A stretch of 64,000 bases of DNA from an uncultured Acetatifactor sp. (GTDB lineage Bacteria > Bacillota > Clostridia > Lachnospirales > Lachnospiraceae): NCBI GenBank assembly GCA_947627115.1, contig CANQUQ010000003.1, forward strand, positions 114,710-178,709, written 5' to 3'. The translations under genes were made by a program, and so were the position numbers. Of this stretch, positions 1 through 10,218 are shown piece by piece; the first letter of the stretch is position 1; each line of letters starts with the position of its first letter. Under the pieces are notes generated by a model. That model had not been told where the DNA came from and ran no database searches. It saw nothing but the letters and a program-made list of their open reading frames with translations.

Positions 1-3000
1 GCACCCGCGCGCTCAAAGGCCACGGTGCTGTCATACTCACAGTTGGTTCCGGGGAACACGGGAATGAACACCTTGGGCCTGGCCACCTTATGCTTGCAGA
101 TATGAACGCTGTCCGCCTTGAAGCTGCGCTCCTCCAGGGGTGCGGCATCCCTGGCCGCCCTGGTGGGGAACACCTTCTCCAGCCTGGAGGTCCATGCCTC
201 CAGGGCCTCTTCCATGGTAATGCGCACATCGCGGCAGGTAAATACAGGCTCTTCCTGCACCGTGCCGACAAGGGTGCAGCGGAATCCGGAATCCAGCACC
301 TCCTCAAGCTTTTCGGGAATGATCTCCACCAGAATATCGCCGATGCCGTTCCCGAACAGATCTTCTCCGTGGATATCCTCCTCCACGGCAACGCCCAGCT
401 TATTTCCGAAGGCCATCTTGGATATGGCGGCCGCCACGCCTTTGGCATCCAGAGCATAGGCGGAGACCACCGTCTTCTCCCGCATCAGCTGTCGGATATA
501 GCCATACAGCTGTGCCACGTCGTCATACATGGGAATCTCAAATTCGTCCTTTTCGATCCGGAAGCGGAGCAGCCTGTCGCCGGCCTTCTTCAGCTCCGGA
601 GTCACAATATCCTGCTGCCGCGCCACATCCACGGCAAAGGATACCAGAGTGGGCGGTACGTCGATGTCATTGAACGTACCGGACATGCTGTCCTTTCCTC
701 CGATGGAGGGAAGTCCGAAACCGATCTGAGCGTCGTATGCGCCCAGCAGGGCCGCAAAGGGCTGGCTCCAGCGCCTCGGATCTTCGGTCATCTTGCGGAA
801 ATACTCCTGGAATGTGAAGCGGATCCTGCTGAAGTCGCCGCCGTTCGCCACGATCTTTGCCATAGATTCCACAACCGCGTAAATCGCGCCGTGATAGGGG
901 CTCCAGGAGGACAGATAGGGGTCAAAGCCGTAGCTCATCATAGTGACGGTATCGGTCTTTCCCTTCAGCACCGGCAGCTTTGCCACCATGGCCTGAGTCT
1001 CGGTAAGCTGATATTTCCCGCCGTAAGGCATCAGCACGCTGCCTGCGCCGATAGAGGAGTCGAACATTTCCACCAGCCCCTTCTGGGAGCAGACGTTCAG
1101 ATCGTTCAACAGGGTAAGCCATGCGCCTTTTATATCTCCCTGCTCCAGCTTTTCGCCCACTGCGGGCAGGGCCCACCTCTTAAAATAATTCTCGCTCTCA
1201 TCGGGTATATCTACCTTTACGGCAGCCTCCTGATGGGCGCCGTTGCTGTCCAGAAAAGATCTCTTGATATCCACGATCTTTTTCCCGCGCCAGTTCAGCA
1301 CCAGCCTCGGCTCCTTTGTCACCTCGGCCACGGCCACGGCCTCCAGATTTTCCTCCGCGGCATAGCTTAAGAACCGCTCTGTATCTCCGGGATCCACCAC
1401 CACGGCCATGCGCTCCTGAGACTCCGAGATCGCGAGCTCGGTGCCGTCCAATCCGGCGTACTTCTTGGGGACCTTATCCAGATCTACGGTAAGGCCGGGC
1501 GCCAGCTCTCCGATGGCGACGGATACGCCGCCTGCGCCGAAATCGTTGCATTTTTTGATGATACTGCTCACCTCAGGACGGCGGAACAGCCTCTGGATCT
1601 TTCTCTCCGTGGGCGCATTGCCCTTCTGCACCTCCGCGCCGCAGGTCTCGATGGACTGCTCCGTATGCACCTTGGAGGAGCCCGTCGCGCCGCCGCAGCC
1701 GTCACGTCCGGTACGGCCGCCCAGCAGAATGATGATATCCCCAGGATCCGAATTCCCTCTGATCACGTTCTCTCTGGGAGCCGCGCCCATAACGGCGCCA
1801 ATCTCCATACGCTTCGCCACGTAATCGGGGTGATATATTTCCTTGACAAGTCCCGTCGCCAGACCGATCTGATTTCCGTAGGAGGAATAACCGTCCGCGG
1901 CGCCGCGCACCAGCTTTTTCTGAGGCAGCTTTCCCTTGATGGTATCCGACACGGGAACAGTGGGATCGGCCGCGCCGGTAACGCGCATCGCCTGATACAC
2001 ATAGCCCCTTCCTGAGAGAGGATCCCGGATCGCACCTCCCAGACAGGTCGCTGCGCCGCCGAAGGGCTCGATCTCCGTAGGGTGATTGTGTGTCTCGTTC
2101 TTAAAGAACACGAGCCATTCCTCGGTCTCCCTGTGACTGCCGTAATCCATCTCCACAGGCACGATCACGGAGCAGGCGTTGATCTCGTCGGACTCCTCCA
2201 TATCCTGAAGTCTGCCTTCCTTTTTCAGCTTTTTCATCGCCATGAGGGCCAGGTCCATCAGACAGACAAACCTGTCCTTCCCATCCGCGTAGATCTCCTC
2301 GCGCGTGTCAAGATAGCTCTGATAGGTGGTCTCGATAGGGGAGCGGAAATAACCCTCTCCAAACTCCACGTCCGTCAGCTCGGTCAGAAAGGTGGTGTGG
2401 CGGCAGTGGTCGGACCAGTATGTATCCAGCACACGAATATCGGTCATGGAGGGATCGCGCCCCTCCTCGTTCCTGAAATAATTCTGTATATGCAAAAAAT
2501 CCTTGAACGTCATGGCAAGGGAGAGGGAATCGTACAGTGCCCTCAACGCCTCTCCGTCCATCCCGATAAATCCCTCAAAGACGGAAATATCATCCGGTTC
2601 GTCGAACACGGTGATCAGCGTGTCCGGCTTCTTCTCATCCGTCTCACGGGAATCCACCGGGTTGATGCAATAGGCCTTGATCCGCCCGAAGTCCTCCTCG
2701 GAAATATTTCCCAGGATCATATAAGTAATTGCAGTGCGGATCACCGGTTCCTGATTCTCGTCCAGGAACTGAATACACTGCACTGCGGAGTCTGCTCTCT
2801 GATCGAACTGTCCCGGCAGATATTCCACGGAGAACACCCTCGCTCCCTCCGGGATCTCTATTTTTTCCGGGTACAGATCATCCACAGGCGGCTCCGAAAA
2901 AACTGTCCTGCAGGCCATTTCAAACACCCGGTCGTCAATATTCTCCACGTCATAGCGGATAAATACGCGCACCCCTTCCGCTTCAATGCCAAGGTAATTC

Positions 3001-3080
3001 TTCAGCTCCTCGTAAAGCTCTTTTGCCCTGACCGCATAGGGGCCCTTCTTTTCCACATAGATACGCCTAACGCTTCCCAT
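1..3080 (-). CDS. purL: Phosphoribosylformylglycinamidine synthase PurL, large single-chain type (3' end cut by window edge)
   Basis: Catalyses the ATP- and glutamine-dependent conversion of FGAR to FGAM in purine synthesis. The ORF track misses it because it runs off the left edge; about 1026 codons are visible. The protein starts MGSVRRIYVEKKGPYAV behind a GGAGGAAAGAG site. The linker-region motif YWSDHCRHTTF and the nucleotide-site motif GGRTGRDGCGGATGSSK are both readable on the minus strand. This is typical of the long PurL form, which ends in a glutaminase domain; that part lies outside the window. It sits 17 bp downstream of a TetR gene, so the two may be cotranscribed. The other pur genes seen here are about 16 kb away. 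Confidence 0.95.
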   Translation of the reverse strand, partial: MGSVRRIYVEKKGPYAVRAKELYEELKNYLGIEAEGVRVFIRYDVENIDDRVFEMACRTVFSEPPVDDLYPEKIEIPEGARVFSVEYLPGQFDQRADSAVQCIQFLDENQEPVIRTAITYMILGNISEEDFGRIKAYCINPVDSRETDEKKPDTLITVFDEPDDISVFEGFIGMDGEALRALYDSLSLAMTFKDFLHIQNYFRNEEGRDPSMTDIRVLDTYWSDHCRHTTFLTELTDVEFGEGYFRSPIETTYQSYLDTREEIYADGKDRFVCLMDLALMAMKKLKKEGRLQDMEESDEINACSVIVPVEMDYGSHRETEEWLVFFKNETHNHPTEIEPFGGAATCLGGAIRDPLSGRGYVYQAMRVTGAADPTVPVSDTIKGKLPQKKLVRGAADGYSSYGNQIGLATGLVKEIYHPDYVAKRMEIGAVMGAAPRENVIRGNSDPGDIIILLGGRTGRDGCGGATGSSKVHTEQSIETCGAEVQKGNAPTERKIQRLFRRPEVSSIIKKCNDFGAGGVSVAIGELAPGLTVDLDKVPKKYAGLDGTELAISESQERMAVVVDPGDTERFLSYAAEENLEAVAVAEVTKEPRLVLNWRGKKIVDIKRSFLDSNGAHQEAAVKVDIPDESENYFKRWALPAVGEKLEQGDIKGAWLTLLNDLNVCSQKGLVEMFDSSIGAGSVLMPYGGKYQLTETQAMVAKLPVLKGKTDTVTMMSYGFDPYLSSWSPYHGAIYAVVESMAKIVANGGDFSRIRFTFQEYFRKMTEDPRRWSQPFAALLGAYDAQIGFGLPSIGGKDSMSGTFNDIDVPPTLVSFAVDVARQQDIVTPELKKAGDRLLRFRIEKDEFEIPMYDDVAQLYGYIRQLMREKTVVSAYALDAKGVAAAISKMAFGNKLGVAVEEDIHGEDLFGNGIGDILVEIIPEKLEEVLDSGFRCTLVGTVQEEPVFTCRDVRITMEEALEAWTSRLEKVFPTRAARDAAPLEERSFKADSVHICKHKVARPKVFIPVFPGTNCEYDSTVAFERAG

Positions 3081-3097
3081 CTCTTTCCTCCGGATAC

Positions 3098-3682
3098 TCA
3101 GATTTCCACTCCCAAAGACTTTAATATGTACATGATCTCGCGATCCACAGTGTCCGCCGTAATACCGATCGTCTGCGCGGATATCTTCAGACCCTCCAGC
3201 ACAAATATGATATTCCGCGCCGTGCCCGCACAGTCCTCACAGTAGAACTCTCCGTTGTCCACACCGGTCTCGATCAGCTTCTCTATGATCTTCACCGCAG
3301 AATCGAACTGCTTTTTCAGCACATTGTCCTTTCTGGCGGGCTGGTTCTCAAAATAGAACTCATACACTGCCTGTGTCAGTGTATCCTTTTTTCTCAGCAG
3401 CTCCTTTTTCTGCTCCTGGAGAAAAAGGACCAGTATGTCCGCCGCCGTGGCATCCTCGGTAATGCTGTCGGAGAAAACGTCGTCCGCCTCCTCGCTCTCC
3501 AGCTTCATCACCTCCATAAAGATCTGGCTGGTACTGTCAAAATACAGGTAGAGGCCGCCCCTGCTGATATTACAGGCCTCGACGATGTCCTTCATGGTGA
3601 CCTTCTTAAAGCCCTTTTCCACGAACACCTTTCTGGCCGTCTCCAGTATGAACTTCCTCTTTTGTATTGATTTTTCTCCCAT
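3098..3682 (-). CDS. TetR/AcrR-family transcriptional regulator
   Basis: The 194-residue protein has a TetR-type N-terminal helix-turn-helix at about residues 9-55 (ILETARKVFVEKGFKKVTMKDIV, then SRGGLYLYF). The C-terminal three quarters is a helical ligand-binding/dimerisation region with no recognisable ligand class. The start is supported by AAAGGGAACAG upstream of ATG. It lies between an unknown gene (13 bp upstream) and purL (17 bp downstream), so it may autoregulate the cluster. Control of purL by a TetR protein would be unusual and is inference only. Confidence 0.85.
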   Translation of the reverse strand: MGEKSIQKRKFILETARKVFVEKGFKKVTMKDIVEACNISRGGLYLYFDSTSQIFMEVMKLESEEADDVFSDSITEDATAADILVLFLQEQKKELLRKKDTLTQAVYEFYFENQPARKDNVLKKQFDSAVKIIEKLIETGVDNGEFYCEDCAGTARNIIFVLEGLKISAQTIGITADTVDREIMYILKSLGVEI

Positions 3683-3695
3683 GTCTGTTCCCTTT

Positions 3696-4163
3696 CTATC
3701 CGATGTCCAACGGCTTATCCCAATATTCGAAAATTTTCTGCATCTGCTTTAATATCAGGTAAAAAATGTTCTCCTGTACCGCCTGGCTCCAGAGGACTCC
3801 CTTGGTCATGCCGCCCAGCACATACTTGGACAGGATTCCCCGCAGCAGATCCCAGTCCTTCAGATCTGCGGACTCAATGATCCTTCTCTCGTCGTCATGT
3901 GTCTTGATCCTGTTTCGGGTGTATATGTAAGAATAATTGCGGTCCATCAGGGGCGATTTTGAAGCCTCTCTGACAAAGCTCAGCAGAGTGGAATCGTATA
4001 CCGGGAAGCGCAAGGTGTTCTCCGTGAACTCAGCCCCCTGATAATAGCTGCTCCCCGGCTTCCCTGCATTGCTTTCGAACCAGGGCAGATATCGCAGAAA
4101 TGGCATTGCCATCTGCTTGTACCCCTGCAGAAGTTCCTGTCGGTATTCCGTATTCCGGTCCAT
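3696..4163 (-). CDS. Conserved hypothetical protein (about 155 aa)
   Basis: I do not recognise the family with certainty. The track begins at a TTG, but the ATG two codons later (MDRNTEYRQELLQ) is better spaced from the GAGGGAGAG site. The protein is soluble, rich in aromatic and basic residues (MPFLRYLPWFES, YSYIYTRNRI), with no signal peptide or membrane segment. It is the first gene of an apparent minus-strand unit with the TetR gene and purL. That position suggests it is either a regulated target or a partner of the TetR protein. Confidence 0.6.
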   Translation of the reverse strand: MDRNTEYRQELLQGYKQMAMPFLRYLPWFESNAGKPGSSYYQGAEFTENTLRFPVYDSTLLSFVREASKSPLMDRNYSYIYTRNRIKTHDDERRIIESADLKDWDLLRGILSKYVLGGMTKGVLWSQAVQENIFYLILKQMQKIFEYWDKPLDIG

Positions 4164-4364
4164 ACACAATCGCTCTCCCTCTTATGTTGGTCTAAAAAGT
4201 GACACATATGTATTTTTATTTTATCACAAATTTAATAAAAGTACAGTAGAAAATTGCAGATACTTTGTTGTATACTATTGTAAGGCACCTGAAAGGCCAT
4301 TTATGGTGCAATCATTCACGATAATATCCGGCCGCTTCAGGCCGGCGGGAGGGACATCGGAAAC

Positions 4365-6650
4365 ATGGCAGGAACTGCATTGAAAAAAGGGACGAAAATC
4401 TATAAGAACGGACAGCCTATGACCGCGCTGCACCTGATCACAGGCGGCGCCGTACAGGCAGAATATCCCGGAGGCACCTATCTGCTGAGGAAGGGCGACG
4501 TGATAGGCATCTGCGAGATCTGCTCGGAGATCCACTTCCTGGGCTACACCGCCGCCGAGGACACCGTCATTATGACTTATCCGGTCAACAATCTGGAGGT
4601 GCTGGACGACCTGCTTCAGAGGCATCCCGACGTGGCAAGGGTATTCATTCTGTCACTGTTCCGACAGATCAACACTCTTCTGGGACAGAGCGCGCTTTCG
4701 GAGATGAACTGCGCCGATCTGTATCAGAATCTGAAAGCAGACTATGAAAAATATCAGGCTCTCTGCAGCCGTCACCGCATTGCACCGAGGACTCTGGACG
4801 GAATACAGGACATCGCTTCCTACATCGTGGGCGAGGATCAGGATATTTGGCTGAACAGCTACTACCTGGGGCTTCAAAATGTCTACTCCAGAGAGTCCGC
4901 AAAGGCTATGACACAGGAGCCCGGCATTTCACTGGGCATGCTGCGCAAGGGGAGCCTCGATTTCCGCAAGACATACACTCTGCTGGATGAGCAGTACCAG
5001 TACTGCAGCCAGCTTCTGCAGTATTATTTCAATTCCGCCGGAAACGATCTGTTCGATTTTTATACCTCGCTCTACTATCGTCTCGGAGCAGATTCCGCAG
5101 ACGCCGCTTCCCTCCGCGCGGACATCGAGCGTATGATCCAATACCTTGAAGGGAATCCTGTGCTGGACGCCGCTCAGGTAAAACAGCGCGCGGAAGGATT
5201 CCGCAGCAAGCTCTCCGTCCCTTCCTCCGACAGGAGCGCCGAAGCAAAAAAGGACAATTCTCTCAACTCTGCCATTTTGTCCGAGCTGGCCGGCAGCCTG
5301 AACACGATCCTGGAATTTGCCGGGCCCAATTTTGAAAAGGCGGAATCGTTCCGGCAGCATGTGAACGCTTACAAGGGCATGGAGGACAGGAACGCCGTAG
5401 ACGATGTGAGCAGCCGTCTGCGCAGGAACCTGACCGCAGAATTTTACGAACTCTATTCGACCGTCTTCGAGCACTCCCTCTCAACGCCGTACATGCCCAT
5501 TCCGGTAAAAATGTTCCTGCATTTCGGATATGTGGACGAAGAGCTGGCAGGCGACGACAACTGTATGACTTTATATAATCTGATCTTCGGCATGGAGGAT
5601 CAGAGCGCTTTCGGTCTGTATACCTTCTACCAGTGGCTGATGGCTATATATAACGATCAGAAGACCCCCAGCCGCAACGAATTTGACGAGGATTATTCCG
5701 ACTATCTCCACAAGCAAAAGGCATCCGGCAAGCTCAGCGCCTCCCAGCTGAACGCTCTGGAGAATGATCCCATGAGCAAGGTGAATTATGAGCTTCAGAA
5801 TATGTTTCCCCAGGTCAACAAGATCACCTTTGGCCGAATCAGCATCTTCTGCCCTATTTTTACGGCAGACAACGTGCTGAAGGACCTGAAGGCTTCCTAT
5901 GTCAGCCTTTCACAGGTCAACAAGGCCATTGACACGATCAGAAGCGTCGATTTCTCAGCTTTTTACCGGGAGAGCCTGGACTATGACAACATGGAGCTGA
6001 TGGGCAAGCAGCCGATCCATGTGGAGTATCTGCCCGATATCATCCTGATGCCCAACGTGGGGATACGGGGCGTCATGTGGCAGGAGATCGAGGGAAAGAA
6101 GCGCAACAGCCCCGGAAGGATGTTCTTCTCCATATTTCATATGGAGGACATCAATACTTCCATGGTCCGACTGGCCGGAGAGTTCCGTTGGGAAATGTGC
6201 AAACGCATTCAGGGAGGCCGCTGGAACGATGTTTCGGAGCGTTCCCTCACCAGCGAATATTTCGACTATGTACAGTTCTACCGCAAAAATCACGACCTCA
6301 GCGCCGAGGCAAAGGAGCGCGTCCGCATCAGTCTTCAGAGGGCCAAGAACAGCTTCAAGGAGATGTTCGTCCGTGATTACATAATATGGGTATTGTTCGA
6401 GGGCAACAATTCGCCCCGGCTGAATAAGGTGGCCCGGAAAATTCTGTTCACCTACTGCCCCTTCCCTGAAAGGGTCATGGCAGGCATGTCCCAGAACCCT
6501 CTCTATTCCGAGCTTTTGGAGCGGCGCAAGATCCTGACCATGCAGCGCATCCGCCATCTGGAGATACTGGCACAGAAGATCAAAAACACCGGCGCCGACG
6601 TGCCCGACACTCTGCAAACGGAGATCCGCTTCGTGCAGGGAAAGATTTAA
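4365..6650 (+). CDS. Cyclic-nucleotide-binding-domain protein, 761 aa, unknown output
   Basis: Residues about 1-110 look like a CRP-type cyclic-nucleotide-binding fold: LKKGTKIYKNGQPMTALHLITGGAVQAEYPGGTYLLRKGDVIGICEI is the usual beta-roll with glycine turns. The next 650 residues are helical and match no domain I know. No C-terminal helix-turn-helix is visible, so this is probably not a transcription factor of the CRP class. There are no membrane segments. The start follows GGGAGG with a long spacer. The gene stands alone between divergent and convergent neighbours. A cytoplasmic sensor or scaffold role is a guess. Confidence 0.7.
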   Translation: MAGTALKKGTKIYKNGQPMTALHLITGGAVQAEYPGGTYLLRKGDVIGICEICSEIHFLGYTAAEDTVIMTYPVNNLEVLDDLLQRHPDVARVFILSLFRQINTLLGQSALSEMNCADLYQNLKADYEKYQALCSRHRIAPRTLDGIQDIASYIVGEDQDIWLNSYYLGLQNVYSRESAKAMTQEPGISLGMLRKGSLDFRKTYTLLDEQYQYCSQLLQYYFNSAGNDLFDFYTSLYYRLGADSADAASLRADIERMIQYLEGNPVLDAAQVKQRAEGFRSKLSVPSSDRSAEAKKDNSLNSAILSELAGSLNTILEFAGPNFEKAESFRQHVNAYKGMEDRNAVDDVSSRLRRNLTAEFYELYSTVFEHSLSTPYMPIPVKMFLHFGYVDEELAGDDNCMTLYNLIFGMEDQSAFGLYTFYQWLMAIYNDQKTPSRNEFDEDYSDYLHKQKASGKLSASQLNALENDPMSKVNYELQNMFPQVNKITFGRISIFCPIFTADNVLKDLKASYVSLSQVNKAIDTIRSVDFSAFYRESLDYDNMELMGKQPIHVEYLPDIILMPNVGIRGVMWQEIEGKKRNSPGRMFFSIFHMEDINTSMVRLAGEFRWEMCKRIQGGRWNDVSERSLTSEYFDYVQFYRKNHDLSAEAKERVRISLQRAKNSFKEMFVRDYIIWVLFEGNNSPRLNKVARKILFTYCPFPERVMAGMSQNPLYSELLERRKILTMQRIRHLEILAQKIKNTGADVPDTLQTEIRFVQGKI

Positions 6651-6687
6651 AACACAAAAAGCATTCCGTTCGGCGGAAAACAAGAAG

Positions 6688-7053
6688 TTATATTACCGAA
6701 TAGCCGGCATGAAGGAGAGCATCGCAAGCCTTGTCGAAGCTCTCCTTCTTGACAAGAATGTAATCTGTGTTATATGTGGAGACCGCAAATATCCCTATCT
6801 GACGGTCCGCAAGCACCGCTGCGATCGGAGCCAGTATTCCGATCAGGGAAAAGTCCAGAACGCCTTGGATTCGGAAGGCTTTCCAGCCGTCTTCCCGTGC
6901 CTCTGTCCGCAGCGGCACATGCTCCGTCCTGCATACCAGCGAAAGTTCTTCATCGGTCTTTGCGATAAAGAAGAATTCGTCCGCCAGGATCTCCGGACAC
7001 AATTCCCTGACTTTGCATACCGACAGGTCATATGGCAGCTTTTTCAATTCCAT
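6688..7053 (-). CDS. ACT-domain protein (CASTOR-like)
   Basis: This 121-residue protein matches the stand-alone ACT-domain family that includes small CASTOR/aspartokinase-regulatory-like proteins. The motif FSLIGILAPIAAVLADRQIGIFAVSTYNTDYILVKKE covers the second ACT strand-helix unit. Proteins of this family are thought to bind amino acids, but no ligand can be named here. The start follows GGAGGAAAAGGCA. It converges on the cyclic-nucleotide-binding-domain gene and borders the AT-rich island. Confidence 0.8.
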   Translation of the reverse strand: MELKKLPYDLSVCKVRELCPEILADEFFFIAKTDEELSLVCRTEHVPLRTEAREDGWKAFRIQGVLDFSLIGILAPIAAVLADRQIGIFAVSTYNTDYILVKKESFDKACDALLHAGYSVI

Positions 7054-7188
7054 TGCCTTTTCCTCCGAAATTTTTCATTTAATTCTAGTTACTGAGGGTA
7101 CTTAAAAATCTTAAAGCAACCACGCCCATCAAATACCTATTAAATCAGATAAAACTATAGCTGGCCCAGCAATTCAAAAATAAAAATT

Positions 7189-10100
7189 CTATGTATGTTC
7201 AATTTGAGGTCTTTTATGTAGAGTATTTTCATACCAAGAGCTTAATATATTTGAACGAAGTTTCTGCATCTTCTTTATTTCTCTTGAAGCATAGTAAATA
7301 TCTGTATCAAGGTAAGGCCACGGTAATATTGCAGCCTCCGTTTGTTGTTTTAGTATTAACGGATTTTCACTATTATCTTTAAGAAGTTTGGTATACTCAC
7401 CAAATATTGCCGGACAGTTCTTCTCCAATAAAGCAGGAATAGATGGATATACAATTTTGTTAATCATATCAGATGCCCAATACCCAGTTATTGATAAGTC
7501 AATCGGGTTTACATATATATGACTATGAAAATCAATGTCAATTATGCTCCCATGAATTGTACCAACTCCACCAATTCTTTTTATCAAATCTGCAACATGT
7601 TTTTGAAATGAAGTAAACTTGTCAAGTGGTGTTTTTATCATAGAAACCATAGCGTCCATATTATCATAATAGTACTGGACATCCTGATTTTCTAATTTTT
7701 TCATAGCGCCGCCGTTAAGAATAGTGAGACGACCACTTCTTGATTTGTGAATAAAACAGTAATACCCGTTCTTTTTTAACATATAGAGTACATTTACTTC
7801 TCGCTGGAAACTCATTGATATATTTTTCCCTCGGTAGAAGTCATTATATTGCTCACTCGTAATCTCAAATATGCCATCTTCATAATCAATAAAGCAATCA
7901 TAATCGTTATCAATCAAAAAAGCTTTCAAACGAGGCGTCTCACTATGATATCCAACTTGATTGTCCGAATAAATTCTATACTCACCATCATCATGAAAGA
8001 AATTCCTGTGTGTATGTCCACTTACATAGACATAATTTTTATCATAATCTGCTTCTTTGCACCAATCTTTTTTAGGTGTATGCGTTAAAATAATCGTGTT
8101 CTTATTATCCAGAATAGGGCGTAACCGCTTATACAAATCTTCAAAAATTTTAGATTCGTTTATTTCAGTAGTCCTGTCCACAGTCATTCGATAAATACCG
8201 TTATCGGCGTTAAACTCCATATTATATCCCGAAAAACCTAATCCACCAAAAATCACATATCTTACGTTTCGTAAGCGATCAGCAATTTGCGTTTCATTCA
8301 TTTGACACAAATCATGATATTTAATCAAGTGTATTCCTGCGTTTGAAGCGGCAAAAAACCCACAATCTTCTTTGTAAAGAAGATCGTTATGAAGTAAATA
8401 CATACCATATTCTTCTAAAATAGTTCGATACTTTGAAACAATCTGCTCTATTTGAAAGTCCGGAAAACTCCATAACTCATGATTTCCAAGTGTAAACACA
8501 ACCAGTGCGTTCCGATGTAATGTTTTAGAAAGCATCTTTACAAATAACTGAAATATTCTAATATCTGATGCTACATCGCCATCAATTAATAGTAGACTGC
8601 TTGCTTCATTAGCAATCGTATCAACTATTTTTTGAATCACATATATAATATCTTCTTTTGAACGACAACCTGCGTTTTGTATTCTGTGCATAAGATGAAG
8701 ATCCGAAATATAGTGAACTCTTTGGCATTTGCAATCCAATGACATATCAAAAGCTGATAAATCTTTTCTCTCAGCTTCTTCTGTTAAGTTTCTCGATGTT
8801 TGGAGAACTAAGGCTGTTTCATTTTCATTCCTTTCTACACAATCAAAAGATTTTATCAAATTTTCATTAATTACTTGTGTATCATATTTCAAACCAAACT
8901 TTTCACATAAAGAGCTTTTCATTTTAGAATTTGTAAAGTCAATATTATCCCACTCTTCTAAAAACATCAATCCATCGCAAAAAAGTAGATTGGCTTCAGA
9001 CAAATCTCCTTTCAAAAAAGCAACAAAATCAAAGAAATAAGCAAAGGAATGTTTGTATTCTTTTATCACACTACCAGATGTACTACACCACTGTTGTGTC
9101 ACATAGAATTTTTTGTCGTGATAGTATTTTTTTATCAAATAAGTAACCTCTATATCTGTACAAACCGGCAATTTCGTCGTTTCATCAATAACGTAATTAG
9201 AAAAATCCGCATCACATTCAAGTGCGCCTGATAAATCACAATATGTTAAATCTCCGTTTCTATAACTAATAAACTCATCAAAGGTTTCAAAATACCTATA
9301 AATTGTTGCTGTAATTGGGAAATATATATTATCCTCTTGATAGCCTTGAGTTTCTTCGCAATAGTAGTGTGTTTTTTTATCAAAAAAAGCTTTTGAACGA
9401 AATTTAATTTTTCCATCTTTCAAGCAGCATACATAATCTTTCAAGTTCCTCTTATGTTTATATATCGTACACTTTGCTCCAGATGAATAATTAAATGATT
9501 GTATAACATCATCAGGATTATATATTGAACATAATTCGTTTATCAATTTGCATCTCGGATAAGCGCCGGAAGACATATATTCCATAACAATAGAGAAGCG
9601 TTGTTTATCCTTGACATCTGTAAAAATGTACTGAAAAAAGAAAAAGCTAACATCTACAATGGAATAAATCTCAGATTTTTTATAATTTTCCACCACTTTT
9701 ACCAATTCATCATAACTACTACAATTATTAAATTTTTTAATCCACTGTTGACAACATTTATGAATTTGACTTCCTTCTTCATAATTATCTTTTTCTTCAT
9801 TCGATAATGCCAATGAATATTCATCTATTGTGTCTTCGACAAACGCTTTTTTTGCCATTAACTTTTTTGCGTCAATATTTTTAGAAATAGATATTCTCGA
9901 AAAAGGACAAAATGCATAGCAAGCATTATCATAAATATCTCCATTCAAAAAGTCAAAATAAGAATCAAAATTATCAAACGATTGATAAACGCTTCTTTTG
10001 TGTTCCACACCATCTGTGTCCACATAAATTAACGTTTCTTCAACAAAGAAAGAATTGGAAATAATATCAAATCCTCTTTTCCCTGTTATACGAAAACCTG

Positions 10101-10218
10101 CTTCTCGTTCAAAAGTCACAAGCTGAATATCATCCTTATATTCTTTTGGAACATCAAAAACCCTGATTTTTTTTCTCTTCAATTGTCTAATTATTTCTTT
10201 GACTTCTGACTTTACCAT
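7189..10218 (-). CDS. Large AT-rich calcineurin-like metallophosphoesterase with repeated N-terminal modules
   Basis: A 1009-residue protein. The phosphoesterase core spans about residues 500-770 with all expected metal-site motifs in order: YISDLHLMH (D-x-H), LLIDGDVAS (GD), TLGNHELW (GNHE), ILTHTP and VSGHTHRN (GHTH). The N-terminal 480 residues carry three related modules: SFDNFDSYFDFLNGDIYDNA, YFETFDEFISYRNGDLTYCDLSGAL and SFAYFFDFVAFLKGDLSEANL. The last two run into short pentapeptide-like A(D/N)L stretches. About 230 C-terminal residues are unassigned. Codon use is very AT-rich compared with flanking genes, indicating horizontal origin. The start is supported by GGAGGAAATGAT. The substrate is unknown; nucleic acid, nucleotide or phosphoprotein are all possible. 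It neighbours Imm26 and decayed genes. Confidence 0.8.
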   Translation of the reverse strand: MVKSEVKEIIRQLKRKKIRVFDVPKEYKDDIQLVTFEREAGFRITGKRGFDIISNSFFVEETLIYVDTDGVEHKRSVYQSFDNFDSYFDFLNGDIYDNACYAFCPFSRISISKNIDAKKLMAKKAFVEDTIDEYSLALSNEEKDNYEEGSQIHKCCQQWIKKFNNCSSYDELVKVVENYKKSEIYSIVDVSFFFFQYIFTDVKDKQRFSIVMEYMSSGAYPRCKLINELCSIYNPDDVIQSFNYSSGAKCTIYKHKRNLKDYVCCLKDGKIKFRSKAFFDKKTHYYCEETQGYQEDNIYFPITATIYRYFETFDEFISYRNGDLTYCDLSGALECDADFSNYVIDETTKLPVCTDIEVTYLIKKYYHDKKFYVTQQWCSTSGSVIKEYKHSFAYFFDFVAFLKGDLSEANLLFCDGLMFLEEWDNIDFTNSKMKSSLCEKFGLKYDTQVINENLIKSFDCVERNENETALVLQTSRNLTEEAERKDLSAFDMSLDCKCQRVHYISDLHLMHRIQNAGCRSKEDIIYVIQKIVDTIANEASSLLLIDGDVASDIRIFQLFVKMLSKTLHRNALVVFTLGNHELWSFPDFQIEQIVSKYRTILEEYGMYLLHNDLLYKEDCGFFAASNAGIHLIKYHDLCQMNETQIADRLRNVRYVIFGGLGFSGYNMEFNADNGIYRMTVDRTTEINESKIFEDLYKRLRPILDNKNTIILTHTPKKDWCKEADYDKNYVYVSGHTHRNFFHDDGEYRIYSDNQVGYHSETPRLKAFLIDNDYDCFIDYEDGIFEITSEQYNDFYRGKNISMSFQREVNVLYMLKKNGYYCFIHKSRSGRLTILNGGAMKKLENQDVQYYYDNMDAMVSMIKTPLDKFTSFQKHVADLIKRIGGVGTIHGSIIDIDFHSHIYVNPIDLSITGYWASDMINKIVYPSIPALLEKNCPAIFGEYTKLLKDNSENPLILKQQTEAAILPWPYLDTDIYYASREIKKMQKLRSNILSSWYENTLHKRPQIEHT

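Noticed and set aside
90-1370. 426-aa plus-strand ORF
   Set aside because: It is antisense to purL, whose motifs are readable on the minus strand; no ribosome site and low-quality composition.
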